Notes: a model not told the origin generated them from the sequence alone. Counted from the stretch's first letter, positions 7,605 to 16,245 are shown. The stretch is 64,000 bases of DNA from Falsiruegeria litorea R37 (GCF_900172225.1 NZ_FWFO01000001.1:1612001-1676000); one strand, 5' to 3'. Program-made: numbers and translations.

Positions 7605-8614
7605 AATTCGGACCCGTCCCGCTGGAGCAGGCTCAAGGGTCCATTCTGGCGCATTCGGTGACAACGCCGAAACGGAAACTCCGCAAGGGGATCTTGCTGG
7701 AGGATGATCATCTGGCGGAACTGCGCGCCGCAGGGATTACCGAGGTCACGGTTGCCCGGCTGGAAGAGGGCGATCTGCACGAGGATGAAGCGGCGGGGCG
7801 TTTGGCAGCGGCCTTGGCCAGCGATCCGCAAGCCGCAGGTCTGCGTGTGACAGACCCTTTCACCGGTCGGGTCAATCTGTTGGCCGATGGGCCGGGCGTG
7901 GTCGAGCTTGACGTGTCCGCGATCGAGGCGTTCAACCGGGTGCATCCGATGATCACCGTCGCCACCGTGCCGCAGATGCAGCAGATGACCGACGGCGGCA
8001 TGGTCGCGACGATCAAGGTGATCTCTTACGCGGTTCCAGAAACGGATGTGATCGCGGCCTGCAACGCGGCGCGGGATGCGGTGCGGCTGATCGCGCCGAC
8101 CTACAAGACGGCCGGTCTGGTGGTCACCGATATTCCCGGCGGACCGCCAAATGAAAAGGGCATTCAGGCGATCCGAGGCCGGGTCGAGGCTTTGGGAATG
8201 GACCTGAGCGACGTGCAGATCGTGCGGCATGACACGGATGAACTGGCCCGGGCCGTTGCGCGCGTCGAAGGCGAGATCGCGATGATCCTGACCGGCTCTG
8301 CCACCTCGGACGTGAACGATGTGGCCCCCAGTGCGGTGCGCGCGGCAGGGGGGCAGGTGGACCGGTTCGGCATGCCCGTGGATCCCGGCAACCTGTTGTT
8401 TTCCGGGCGGATCGGCACGCGGCCCGTGATTGGCCTGCCGGGGTGCGCGCGGTCCCCTGCGCTGAACGGTGCCGACTGGGTTCTCAGCCGTGTGGCGTGT
8501 GGAATCACCGTCACGGGCGATGACATTGCTGCGATGGGGGTGGGGGGATTGCTTAAGGAAATCCCAACGCGGCCACAGCCTCGCTCCAGTACACGGGCGG
8601 GGAAACGCAAGTGA
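7601..8614 (+). CDS. Molybdopterin-binding MoeA/MoCF-type protein
   Basis: The 337-residue protein has a MoeA-like N-terminal part (GPVPLEQAQGSILAHSV, KRKLRKGILLEDD) and a molybdopterin-binding MoCF domain with the motif MILTGSATSDVNDVAPSAV near residue 228. It ends shortly after GVGGLLKEIPTRPQPR with a basic tail. In similar proteins of this type I recall a MocA-like cytidylyltransferase domain fused after this point; none follows here. It probably handles cofactor for the CoxL-type enzyme. Coupled by a 4-bp overlap to the XdhC-like gene and followed by a hairpin at 8617-8632, it seems to end the maturation transcript before the structural genes. Confidence 0.78.
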   Translation: MKFGPVPLEQAQGSILAHSVTTPKRKLRKGILLEDDHLAELRAAGITEVTVARLEEGDLHEDEAAGRLAAALASDPQAAGLRVTDPFTGRVNLLADGPGVVELDVSAIEAFNRVHPMITVATVPQMQQMTDGGMVATIKVISYAVPETDVIAACNAARDAVRLIAPTYKTAGLVVTDIPGGPPNEKGIQAIRGRVEALGMDLSDVQIVRHDTDELARAVARVEGEIAMILTGSATSDVNDVAPSAVRAAGGQVDRFGMPVDPGNLLFSGRIGTRPVIGLPGCARSPALNGADWVLSRVACGITVTGDDIAAMGVGGLLKEIPTRPQPRSSTRAGKRK

Positions 8615-8616
8615 CG

Positions 8617-8632
8617 CTGGGTTGAAACCCAG
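8617..8632. other. Perfect 7-bp inverted repeat after the MoCF gene
   Basis: CTGGGTT-GA-AACCCAG directly follows the stop at 8614. With only a 2-nt centre it would fold as a short hairpin with an opened tip. There is no T-run, so it is at best a weak terminator or mRNA end stabiliser. Confidence 0.4.
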
Positions 8633-8680
8633 ACACACTTGCCCGGCAATAACTCTGCTCTAGGTATAGGAAACTCTCAT

Positions 8681-8712
8681 TTTGACCTAAACCAAACGGT
8701 CAAAAATTTTTG
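8681..8712. promoter_or_regulatory. Inverted repeat in the coxS promoter region
   Basis: TTTGACC (8681-8687) and GGTCAAA (8698-8704) form a perfect 7-bp inverted repeat with a 10-bp spacer, followed by AATTTTTG, 74 bp before the coxS ATG. The left part, TTGACCTAAACCAA, also resembles a CRP/FNR-type site with two mismatches, and its layout recalls the FNR-like box at 5149. It may be an operator; a weak terminator is the alternative. Confidence 0.4.
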
Positions 8713-8777
8713 TTCTCAAATGCTTGGACCCGTGTTTAACTCTTCCCCAGCTAGATAAGCCAAAAGGGGAGAGACGA

Positions 8778-9263
8778 ATGACACAGGTCACGATGACCGT
8801 GAATGGCCGGACTGCCAGCGGTGAGGTCGAAGGCCGCACGCTGCTGTCGAGCTTTCTGCGGGATCACCTGTCACTGACCGGCACACATGTTGGATGCGAT
8901 ACCGCGCAATGCGGTGCGTGCATGGTGCATGTGAACGGCGAGGCGGTGAAATCCTGCAACATGCTGGCGATGGAGGCAAACGGCGCCGAGGTTGCCACGA
9001 TCGAGGGGCAGGCGGCCCCGGACGGGACGCTGAACACGATCCAGCAGGCGTTTCAGGACCACCACGGCCTGCAATGCGGGTTCTGCACGCCTGGCATGGT
9101 GATGTCGGCAGCAGCACTGCTGAAAGACAACCCCAAGCCGACCGAGGCCGAGGTGCGCGAACACCTTGAAGGCAACATTTGCCGCTGCACGGGCTACCAC
9201 AACATCGTCAAGGCGATCATGGCGGCATCGGGTCAGGACGTGGGCGCAATCGCAGCCGAATAA
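8778..9263 (+). CDS. coxS: CO dehydrogenase-like small [2Fe-2S] subunit
   Basis: The 161-residue protein has the two iron-sulfur motifs of the xanthine oxidase family small subunit: the plant-type cluster [16 protein letters not shown] with a following cysteine (VKSC) in the first half, and the four-helix domain with CGFCTPGM and CRCTGYHN in the second. Electrons pass through these clusters from the molybdenum site of CoxL to the FAD of CoxM. Start at 8778, preceded by GGGGAGAG, is better than the frame opening at 8724. It is first in an S-L-M order, typical of form II CO dehydrogenases; form I is usually M-S-L. Confidence 0.92.
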   Translation: MTQVTMTVNGRTASGEVEGRTLLSSFLRDHLSLTGTHVGCDTAQCGACMVHVNGEAVKSCNMLAMEANGAEVATIEGQAAPDGTLNTIQQAFQDHHGLQCGFCTPGMVMSAAALLKDNPKPTEAEVREHLEGNICRCTGYHNIVKAIMAASGQDVGAIAAE

Positions 9264-9367
9264 GCAAGACGCGAATTTCCAGCACGGGCGAATTTGAGGA
9301 GATGCGCCCGGAGCTATGACCGGTGGGCTATGGTGCCCAACCCGGTATCCAGGGAGGAGAACAAGCT

Positions 9368-11731
9368 ATGCCCAAAGACAGTGGCATCGGAGCCAGTTCA
9401 AAGCGCCGCGAAGACGTGCGCTTTTTGACCGGCGAGGGTAATTATACCGACGACATCAACGTACATGGCCAGGCCCATGTCTATTTCCTGCGCTCGGACG
9501 TGGCGCATGGAACCATCAACAGCATCGGAACCGAGGCCGCCGCTGGCATGCCGGGCGTAGTGCGCATCTTTACCGGCGCCGATTTCGAAGGCGTAGGCGG
9601 CATTCCCTGCGGCTGGCAGGTGACCGACCGCAACGGCGAGCCGATGCAGGAACCGGCGCACCCGATCCTGGCGCAAGGCAAGGTCCGCCACGTGGGCGAC
9701 CCGATTGCGGCTGTTGTGGCCGACACGCTGGAACAGGCCCGCGATGCGGCCGAAGCGATTGAACTCGACATTGCTGAACTGCCCGCAGTTGTGGACATGA
9801 AGACCGCGGCCGCCGAAGGATCAACCAAGGTTCACGACGATCTGACGTCCAACATCTGCTATGACTGGGTGCTGGGGGAAACCGACGAACAGGTTGTGTC
9901 CGACACCTTTGCCAATGCCGCGCATGTGACAACGCTGGATCTGGTGAACAACCGCTTGGTTGCGAACCCGATGGAGCCGCGCGTGGCCGTTGGGGATTAC
10001 AGCCGGGGCACGGATGAGCACACGCTCTACACCACCTCGCAGAACCCCCATGTGATCCGCCTTTTGATGTGCGCCTTTGTGCTGGGTCTGCCCGAGCACA
10101 AGGTTCGTGTTGTGGCCCCGGACGTGGGCGGCGGTTTTGGCACCAAGATCTTCCACTACGCGGAAGAGGCGTTTGTCACCTTTGCGGCCAAAGCCTGCAA
10201 CCGTCCGGTCAAATGGACCGCCAGCCGGTCCGAGGCGTTCATGTCCGATGCTCATGGTCGCGATCATGTGACCACCATCGAACTGGCGCTGGACGCAGAT
10301 AACAACTTTATCGGTCTGCGCACCAACACGCACGCCAATATGGGCGCCTACCTGTCGACCTTCTCCAGCTCGGTTCCGACCTGGCTGCACGGCACGCTGA
10401 TGGCGGGGAACTACAAGACCCCGATGATCCAGGTGAACGTGAAGGCGATGTTCACCAACACCGTGCCGGTTGATGCATATCGTGGCGCGGGCCGTCCCGA
10501 GGCGACGTTCCAGCTGGAGCGGGTGATCGACAAAGCCGCGCGTGAATTGGGCGTCGACCCGATTGCCCTGCGTCGTCAGAACTTTATCACCGAGTTCCCC
10601 TATGACACGCCCGTTGCGCTGACCTATGACACCGGCGATTACAACGGCACCATGGACAAGCTTGAGGCGGCTGCCGACATCGCGGGCTTTGCCGCGCGGC
10701 GCGCGGAAAGCGAGGCCAATGGCAAGCTGCGGGGTCTGGGCGTCAACTGCTATATCGAGGCTTGCGGCATCGCGCCGTCGAACATCGTGGGCATGTTGGG
10801 CGCACGAGCTGGTCTTTATGACGCGGCAACCGTGCGGGTGAATGCCACCGGCTCGATCAGCGTCATGGTGGGCGCACACAGCCACGGTCAGGGACACGAG
10901 ACTGCGTTCCCGCAGGTTGTGGCCGAGATGATCGGCATTGATGAAAGTCAGGTCGAGATCGTGCATGGCGACACGTCGAAGATCCCGTTCGGCATGGGCA
11001 CCTATGGCTCGCGTTCGCTGGCGGTTTGTGGGTCTGCGATGGTTCGCGCGACCGAAAAGATCATCAACAAAGCCAAGAAGATCGCGGCGCATCTGCTCGA
11101 AGCATCGGATGCCGATATCGAGCTGAAGGACGGTCAGTTCACCGTTGCAGGCACCGACAAGTCGGTGGCCTGGGGCGATGTCACGCTGACGGCTTATGTC
11201 CCCCACAACTTCCCGCTCGAAGACATTGAGCCGGGGTTGGAGGAGACGGCCTTCTACGATCCGGCGAACTTTACCTATCCGGCGGGCGCCTATGCCTGCG
11301 AGGTTGAGGTAGACCCCGAAACCGGCAAGGTCACAGTAGAGCGGTTTGCGGCAGCGGATGACTTTGGCAACATCGTCAACCCGATGATCGTGGACGGTCA
11401 GGTGCATGGCGGGATCGGTCAGGGCATCGGTCAGGCGCTGTTGGAAAACTGCGTCTATGACGACAACGGCCAGCTGCTGAGCGCATCCTACATGGATTAC
11501 GCGATGCCGCGTGCCGACGACGTGCCGTTCTATACCGTGGATCATTCCAGCCAGACGCCCTGCACCCACAACCCCTTGGGGGTGAAGGGCTGCGGTGAGG
11601 CCGGGGCGATTGGCTCGCCACCAGCGGTGGTGAACGCGGTGATCGACGCGATGCAGTCGGGCGGCAAGGACGTCGGACATATCGATATGCCGGTGTCGCC
11701 GTCCCGTGTCTGGGCCGCTATGAACGGATGA
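9368..11731 (+). CDS. coxL: Form II CO dehydrogenase-like large molybdenum subunit
   Basis: The 787-residue protein is a molybdopterin-binding large subunit of the xanthine oxidase family. Visible motifs are PDVGGGFGTKIFHYAEE, GMGTYGSRSLAVCGSAM and KGCGEAGAIGSPP, the last with the catalytic glutamate. The active-site loop reads VDAYRGAGRPEA: AYRGAGR marks form II (putative) CoxL, whereas true aerobic CO oxidisers have AYXCSFR with the copper-binding cysteine. Activity on CO is therefore uncertain, and another aldehyde or heterocycle may be the substrate. AGGAGGAGA precedes ATG 9368. A long hairpin separates it from coxM. Confidence 0.92.
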   Translation: MPKDSGIGASSKRREDVRFLTGEGNYTDDINVHGQAHVYFLRSDVAHGTINSIGTEAAAGMPGVVRIFTGADFEGVGGIPCGWQVTDRNGEPMQEPAHPILAQGKVRHVGDPIAAVVADTLEQARDAAEAIELDIAELPAVVDMKTAAAEGSTKVHDDLTSNICYDWVLGETDEQVVSDTFANAAHVTTLDLVNNRLVANPMEPRVAVGDYSRGTDEHTLYTTSQNPHVIRLLMCAFVLGLPEHKVRVVAPDVGGGFGTKIFHYAEEAFVTFAAKACNRPVKWTASRSEAFMSDAHGRDHVTTIELALDADNNFIGLRTNTHANMGAYLSTFSSSVPTWLHGTLMAGNYKTPMIQVNVKAMFTNTVPVDAYRGAGRPEATFQLERVIDKAARELGVDPIALRRQNFITEFPYDTPVALTYDTGDYNGTMDKLEAAADIAGFAARRAESEANGKLRGLGVNCYIEACGIAPSNIVGMLGARAGLYDAATVRVNATGSISVMVGAHSHGQGHETAFPQVVAEMIGIDESQVEIVHGDTSKIPFGMGTYGSRSLAVCGSAMVRATEKIINKAKKIAAHLLEASDADIELKDGQFTVAGTDKSVAWGDVTLTAYVPHNFPLEDIEPGLEETAFYDPANFTYPAGAYACEVEVDPETGKVTVERFAAADDFGNIVNPMIVDGQVHGGIGQGIGQALLENCVYDDNGQLLSASYMDYAMPRADDVPFYTVDHSSQTPCTHNPLGVKGCGEAGAIGSPPAVVNAVIDAMQSGGKDVGHIDMPVSPSRVWAAMNG

Positions 11732-11746
11732 GATGAGAGGGCGGGT

Positions 11747-11802
11747 GCGAGGATCGTTCATGGTTCGCCATTGGTTCAAGAACAATGGACGATGCCCCTC
11801 GC
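11747..11802 (+). other. Intercistronic stem-loop between coxL and coxM
   Basis: GCGAGG-ATCGT (11747-11757), CCATTG (11768-11773), CAATGG (11783-11788), ACGAT (11789-11793) and CCTCGC (11797-11802) nest into one long imperfect hairpin with a 9-nt loop. No T-run follows. It probably stabilises the upstream message or tunes the ratio of the M subunit to S and L. Confidence 0.5.
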
Positions 11803-11868
11803 GCTCCCCGGGATATTTTCAGCAAGAGGAAGGGGAAGTTGCCCCGAGCTTCTTGAAGGAGGACCGAA

Positions 11869-12657
11869 ATGTATAATTTCGACTATGAACAGCCCGGCAC
11901 AATCGCAGATGCGGTTGCAGCACTTGGGGCTGAAGATGCGCAGGCTTTGGGGGGCGGGCAGACTCTGATCCCCACGATGAAGCAGCGTTTGGCATCGCCC
12001 AGCAAACTGGTGTCGCTGGCGGCGATTGCCGAGATGAAGGGCGTCTGCGCCGAGGATGGCGCGGTGAGCATTGGCGGCGGGACAACCCATGCCACCGTCG
12101 CAGCCGAGGCGGGCGCGCACTACCCGGCACTGGCCGATCTGGCGAGCCATATCGGTGACCCGGCGGTGCGCAATCGTGGCACCATTGGCGGCTCGCTGGC
12201 CAACAATGACCCGTCGGCCTGTTACCCGGCCGCGGCCTTGGGGTCGGGCGCGACCATCGTCACCAACGCGCGTGAGATCGCGGCGGATGACTATTTCCAG
12301 GGCATGTTCACAACTGCGCTGGATGAGGGAGAGATCGTGACCTCGGTCCGCTTTCCAATTCCGCAAGCCGCGAACTATCAGAAATTCGTCCAGCCTGCCT
12401 CGCGCTTTGCGCTTGTGGGTGTCTATGTCGCCAAATACGCCGACAGTGTGCGGGTCGCTGTGACCGGCGCGTCCGAGGAGGGCGTGTTTCGCTGGTCCGA
12501 GGCCGAAGCGGCGCTCAGCCAGAATTTCAGCGGTGACGCGCTGGAGGGCTTGAGTGTTGACGCTGATGGCATGATCGGCGATTTGCACGGCTCGAAAGAA
12601 TACCGCGCACATCTGGTGGCTGTGATGACCAAACGGGCGGTGGCCGCCTGCGGGTAA
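11869..12657 (+). CDS. coxM: CO dehydrogenase-like medium FAD subunit
   Basis: The 262-residue protein is the FAD-binding subunit of the xanthine oxidase family. The N-terminal flavin motif GGGQTLIPTMKQRL (about residues 27-40) and the second motif RGTIGGSLANNDPSACYP (about residues 104-121) are clear, and the C-terminal part matches the CoxM C-domain in size. It would pass electrons from CoxS to an external acceptor, possibly quinone. Start at 11869 has GAAGGAGG upstream. It is last of the S-L-M trio and is followed within 20 bp by a strong terminator, which ends the structural operon. Confidence 0.9.
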   Translation: MYNFDYEQPGTIADAVAALGAEDAQALGGGQTLIPTMKQRLASPSKLVSLAAIAEMKGVCAEDGAVSIGGGTTHATVAAEAGAHYPALADLASHIGDPAVRNRGTIGGSLANNDPSACYPAAALGSGATIVTNAREIAADDYFQGMFTTALDEGEIVTSVRFPIPQAANYQKFVQPASRFALVGVYVAKYADSVRVAVTGASEEGVFRWSEAEAALSQNFSGDALEGLSVDADGMIGDLHGSKEYRAHLVAVMTKRAVAACG

Positions 12658-12675
12658 GCCTTGCAGAAGTTGAAG

Positions 12676-12704
12676 AAAGCCGCGCGGGAAGCTGCGCGGC
12701 TTTT
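12676..12704 (+). terminator. Terminator after coxM
   Basis: AAAGCCGCGC (12676-12685) pairs perfectly with GCGCGGCTTT (12694-12703) across an 8-nt loop, ending in TTTT. It follows the coxM stop by 18 bp and marks the end of the coxSLM transcript. Confidence 0.8.
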
Positions 12705-12722
12705 GCCATGAGAGAGCGTGCC

Positions 12723-13109
12723 ATGATCACCGAAATCTGGGCCAGTTTTCGCAGGCTGCCGCTGTGGGTGCAGATCTGGGTTGGTGGGATCCTGATGCCA
12801 GTGAACCTGTTGCCATTGGCTTTTCTGGGGCAACCGGGCGGTGTGACGATTGCCGTTTTGGCAATTGGTGGCATGGTTTTGAACCTGCCGATCTTGCTGT
12901 TCGAACGGGGGTTTTCGAAAGCTATGGCGTTTCCTCATATCCTGCTTTGGACACCCCTGTTGGGAGTGATTTCTGGGCAGCTGCAAGGCGGGGTCAGTGG
13001 CGGCTACCTTCAGGTTTTGGTTTTGCTTGTGATTGTCGACATGATCTCTTTGTTGTTTGATTACGTGGATGCCATCAAATGGTGGCAGGGCGATCGCGAG
13101 GTCGCTTAG
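12723..13109 (+). CDS. Small four-helix membrane protein, unknown
   Basis: The 128-residue product is almost entirely hydrophobic, with about four membrane segments (from WVQIWVGGILMPVNLLPLAF to LQVLVLLVIVDMISLLF) and a short charged end WWQGDREVA. I do not recognise a family. ATG at 12723 is preferred over 12708 because GAGAG lies 8 nt upstream. It sits after the coxM terminator, so it is only loosely tied to the cox operon, and its stop overlaps the stop of the convergent gene by 4 bp. Confidence 0.65.
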   Translation: MITEIWASFRRLPLWVQIWVGGILMPVNLLPLAFLGQPGGVTIAVLAIGGMVLNLPILLFERGFSKAMAFPHILLWTPLLGVISGQLQGGVSGGYLQVLVLLVIVDMISLLFDYVDAIKWWQGDREVA

Positions 13110-13762
13110 GCGGGCAGGGCGGTATATATGCCGATGCCGCCCACCAGGATCAAACTGAGCGCCCAGATGGTTTCAAGGTCGAACCAAGAGCGCGACAGGA
13201 ATTGCAGACCAAGCCAGCGATAGACCGCGACGGCCAACCCGCCGCCAGCGATGATCATCGCAGCCGTGTGAACCACAGCCACGCCCAGTGTCAGCAGCAT
13301 ATTGCGCCCCATCAAGTCCGCCGCTGCGCGGTGGCCTGCGTCAAGCTCTTCGATCCGGCAAAGGCCCAGGTAAATCGGAACCAACATCAGCGCCGCGCCG
13401 TGAACCAGCGCCACCAAAAAGGACCACAGCGCCAATTGAGTGGGCGGGACGCGGGACAGAAATCTTGGATGTTTACGCGTGATCAACAGCCAGAGGCCAA
13501 GGGCCACAACGATAATGCCCGCCCCTAGCCGGAGATGACGTTCGTAGTCCAAGAGCAGGGACATCAGCGAAAAGGGCAGCAGGATCACCAACATCGCCAG
13601 GAAATGCCCAACGGCCAGAGCACCCAAGGCGCCATAAAGCGCGCGGGGGCGTTGTTCCATCAAGGCCGACGAGACCGCCAAGGGCCAACCCATGCCGGGG
13701 TTCAACCCGTGATAAAGCCCGCTCAGAACAACGGCCAGCCAAAGGCCAGCCGTTGTCGTCAT
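13106..13762 (-). CDS. Polytopic membrane protein next to mtoX, unknown
   Basis: The 218-residue protein has about six hydrophobic segments. It opens with GLWLAVVLSGLYHGLNPGMGWP, with a His-Gly-Leu-Asn-Pro-Gly motif inside the first helix, and has further membrane histidines (VGHFLAML, VHGAALML, VVHTAAMI). The layout recalls small metal or sulfur-related transporters, but I cannot place it in a family. ATG at 13762 is preferred; the longer frame starts with TTG too close to its ribosome site. It begins 28 bp after the methanethiol oxidase stop, so the two are very likely one operon. Confidence 0.68.
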   Translation of the reverse strand: MTTTAGLWLAVVLSGLYHGLNPGMGWPLAVSSALMEQRPRALYGALGALAVGHFLAMLVILLPFSLMSLLLDYERHLRLGAGIIVVALGLWLLITRKHPRFLSRVPPTQLALWSFLVALVHGAALMLVPIYLGLCRIEELDAGHRAAADLMGRNMLLTLGVAVVHTAAMIIAGGGLAVAVYRWLGLQFLSRSWFDLETIWALSLILVGGIGIYTALPA

Positions 13763-13790
13763 GATCGTTTCCAATCCTTACGCTCCGAGC

Positions 13791-15191
13791 TTAGACAGAC
13801 GGATAGCAGAAGCTGTCGGTCGAGCAATCTCCGCCCTCAAGCCGGATCTGGTGCGAGCGGTAGCCATCGGGGAATTCGACCCAGAAGTTCTCGTCCAGGG
13901 TCAACCCGCCGCCTTCGCCCACGTTGGCCATGACCATCGCAGCGCCGCGTTCGCCGGGATAGAACTGATCATCCCATGTGGAATAGAGCGAATTGGTCCA
14001 ATAGACGCGTTTGCCATCGCGGCTGATCTCGACCATTTGCGGGCCATAGCCAAAGTCCTGACCGTTGGGGTGCTTGGTTTTTTTGACGATGCCGCCGATG
14101 TCGACCTTGCCCGCCAGTGTCGGGTTCATCGGGTCGGACACATCGTATTGATGCATCTCGCCGGTGCCCCAACAGGCGACATAGAGGTATTTGTCATCCA
14201 GGCTCAGGTCGATGTCGGTGACCAGCGGCGGCACGGCCGAGAACCCTTTGAGCAGATCCGGCAGGTCATCGGGATCGGCCGGTTGCGGGTCGATGGTGAT
14301 GGTCTTCTTGGCCTCAAACGTTCCATCGTCCTTGCGCCACCAGGTAAAGATCGCGCCTTGCAGGTTGGTGGTGTCGACCACCACACCGCAGAACCCGTAT
14401 TGTTTCACGGGGTCATGTGCGGGCCGGATTTCCAGCGCCATCTGGTGGTTTTCGCCCAGGTCGATGGTCTGCACATTCTTGCGCGCACGCAAGTCCCAGA
14501 AGTGGATCGAATGGCCATATTTGTTGCTCAGCAGATCCTCGGCTACGATGCCGTTTTCAAACTGTGGCGGCAGCCCCCATTCCGAGCTGACCATGTAGTC
14601 GCGCGGCAGGTTCCACCAGAAGTCATAGTGTTTGTCCTGCAGGCCCCGGTCCATTTCATAGCGACCGATGATGTCAAAGGTCTCGCAGTCCATGATGAAG
14701 ATGCCCGGCGGGCCGTCGGTGCCATCAGGGCCACCGCCACCCAGGGTCGAGACATAGATGCCTTCGGGGCCGCAATGGATGGTGTGGGGGCGGGAATAAC
14801 CGGTCTTGGCGAACACTTCTTCGGGTTCGATGATCTTGTGTATCTTGGCCTCAAGCGGTTCTTTGACGTCGATCACATAGATGCGCGACGAGCGGATGCC
14901 GGGGATAATCAGGTAACGCCGCTCCAGAAAGGCGTGACCGGTCAAAGGTGACAGGGCCGAAGAACAGGCGTTCCAGCCGAAGTGGTGAAACTCGTCGCCG
15001 ATGTTCGGCATCATCACCTTGTGAACGATCTTGCCATAGTCGTCCGACTTCGGGTCCACATTCACCACGGCCAGCCCGTCAGGTTGCGAGAAATCCGGAC
15101 TGAGCATCAGGGTGAACGCCAGCGTCTCGGGCGGGGCTTCCATCGCCAGTTTGGGCGAGGGGTGAAACGTCGGATCAGGTCTTAAATTCAT
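13791..15191 (-). CDS. mtoX: Methanethiol oxidase / SBP56 family protein
   Basis: The 466-residue protein belongs to the selenium-binding protein 56 (SELENBP1) family. Motifs include DEFHHFGWNACSSAL, whose cysteine matches the selenium-binding cysteine of the human protein, SRPHTIHCGPEGIYVSTLGG, and a C-terminal end GGDCSTDSFCYP. Bacterial members are copper-dependent methanethiol oxidases that turn methanethiol into formaldehyde, hydrogen peroxide and hydrogen sulfide, a key step after DMSP demethylation in marine bacteria. The start is ATG 15191 because GGGAGGA sits 8 nt upstream; the ATG at 15206 lies before that site. Bacterial enzymes are often periplasmic, but I see no signal peptide. 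The SCO1 and MauG neighbours known elsewhere are absent here. Confidence 0.88.
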   Translation of the reverse strand: MNLRPDPTFHPSPKLAMEAPPETLAFTLMLSPDFSQPDGLAVVNVDPKSDDYGKIVHKVMMPNIGDEFHHFGWNACSSALSPLTGHAFLERRYLIIPGIRSSRIYVIDVKEPLEAKIHKIIEPEEVFAKTGYSRPHTIHCGPEGIYVSTLGGGGPDGTDGPPGIFIMDCETFDIIGRYEMDRGLQDKHYDFWWNLPRDYMVSSEWGLPPQFENGIVAEDLLSNKYGHSIHFWDLRARKNVQTIDLGENHQMALEIRPAHDPVKQYGFCGVVVDTTNLQGAIFTWWRKDDGTFEAKKTITIDPQPADPDDLPDLLKGFSAVPPLVTDIDLSLDDKYLYVACWGTGEMHQYDVSDPMNPTLAGKVDIGGIVKKTKHPNGQDFGYGPQMVEISRDGKRVYWTNSLYSTWDDQFYPGERGAAMVMANVGEGGGLTLDENFWVEFPDGYRSHQIRLEGGDCSTDSFCYPSV

Positions 15192-15223
15192 TCTTGGTCC
15201 TCCCATGAAAATTACCGGGGGCG

Positions 15224-15234
15224 GAACAATGTTC
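15224..15234. promoter_or_regulatory. Small palindrome in the mtoX promoter
   Basis: GAACA-A-TGTTC is a perfect inverted repeat 33 bp upstream of the mtoX start, in an otherwise AT-rich stretch. It may be a regulator site; chance is also possible at this length. Confidence 0.25.
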
Positions 15235-15336
15235 TAAATTTTTGTGCGCTACCGCAATATTATCCCGGCCCGATCATCGTTCACGGGTCGGGTGTTTGGG
15301 TCAAGTTAAACCTGCATGTCGGGCGTATCTTTGCCG

Positions 15337-16245
15337 TTATTCCAGGGCGGCCCAATCGGGACCAGGATCGAACGACGTCAGGGCATGCGCAGCGTCCAGC
15401 GTATCTTCGCCCAGATCGGCCTCATAGATGACCCCGTTCTCGCCCACTACAAAGCTGGTGATGCCACTGTTGCCATAGTCTGCAGGCACCGCCAGCATGG
15501 CGTGCCCAGCCACCATGTTTCCATTGATCTGATAGTCCATCGCGCCACCGGGCGCATTGTCGGTCTGCCCGGTCAAGATGCGATAGTAGTAGCCGCCAAA
15601 GGGTTCGGGGTCCTGATCGTCTTGCCCATCGTTGTAACCATCAAGCGAGGCGATCGCGATCCGTTCGCCAAGCGGGCTGTCGGCATCGGCCCAGAACAGA
15701 CCGTCCCGACCTTGAGGGGACGACAGAAGTGCACTGGCAAATTCCATCACCCCGTCGCCGTCATGATCTGTCAGGCGGTATTCGGCCTGGATGTCCACAT
15801 AGGCCTGCAGCATCTCGATGGTTTCCAGCTCGTTCAGGCCGATCCGGCGGGCGTGGATCTCATCCTCGCCCGCGACGATGTCGAACGCCCATCCCGCATC
15901 TGTTCGTGCAATGGGGATAGGGAACGGCCAGCTGTCTGCGCCAAGCAGCAACGTGACATGCCCTTCATCAGAAGGCAGGAAGCGATAGCCTTCGCCGTAC
16001 ATGTTCAGGATCTCTGCCCGGTTTTGCTGGTCACGGTCAGGATTGCCGGACGACAAAAGCTCTTCGGCGTCGTTTCCGAACACAGACAGCAGGGCTTGAG
16101 TGTCCTGGGCGGCGACGGCCGTCATCATCGCATCCAGCGCCTCTTGCGGAGAGGCATAGTCGGCCGGGTCTTCAGCTGCGTGCAGGGGCATTGCCAGGGT
16201 CAGGGCGAGTGCGCCGATGGCGGTGGAAAACGTTCTGGTTTTCAT
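15337..16245 (-). CDS. DUF2950 family secreted protein
   Basis: The 302-residue protein has a signal peptide (TFSTAIGALALTLAMPLHA) and a mature part with the features of DUF2950: the start YASPQEALDAMMTAVAAQD, the central TDHDGDGVMEFA that resembles a calcium-binding EF loop, and PFGGYYYRILTGQ near the end. It is 3 bp from the DUF3300 gene, and the two families are commonly paired, so a shared envelope role is likely but unknown. Mature protein is acidic, consistent with a periplasmic location. Confidence 0.82.
   Translation of the reverse strand: MKTRTFSTAIGALALTLAMPLHAAEDPADYASPQEALDAMMTAVAAQDTQALLSVFGNDAEELLSSGNPDRDQQNRAEILNMYGEGYRFLPSDEGHVTLLLGADSWPFPIPIARTDAGWAFDIVAGEDEIHARRIGLNELETIEMLQAYVDIQAEYRLTDHDGDGVMEFASALLSSPQGRDGLFWADADSPLGERIAIASLDGYNDGQDDQDPEPFGGYYYRILTGQTDNAPGGAMDYQINGNMVAGHAMLAVPADYGNSGITSFVVGENGVIYEADLGEDTLDAAHALTSFDPGPDWAALE

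Noticed and set aside
9368-11731. Form I (true) CO dehydrogenase
   Set aside because: The active-site loop is AYRGAGR, not AYXCSFR, and the gene order is S-L-M.
9821-11785. A 654-codon open frame on the minus strand across coxL
   Set aside because: It is the antisense shadow of a GC-rich gene with clear CoxL motifs; it has no domain and no ribosome site.
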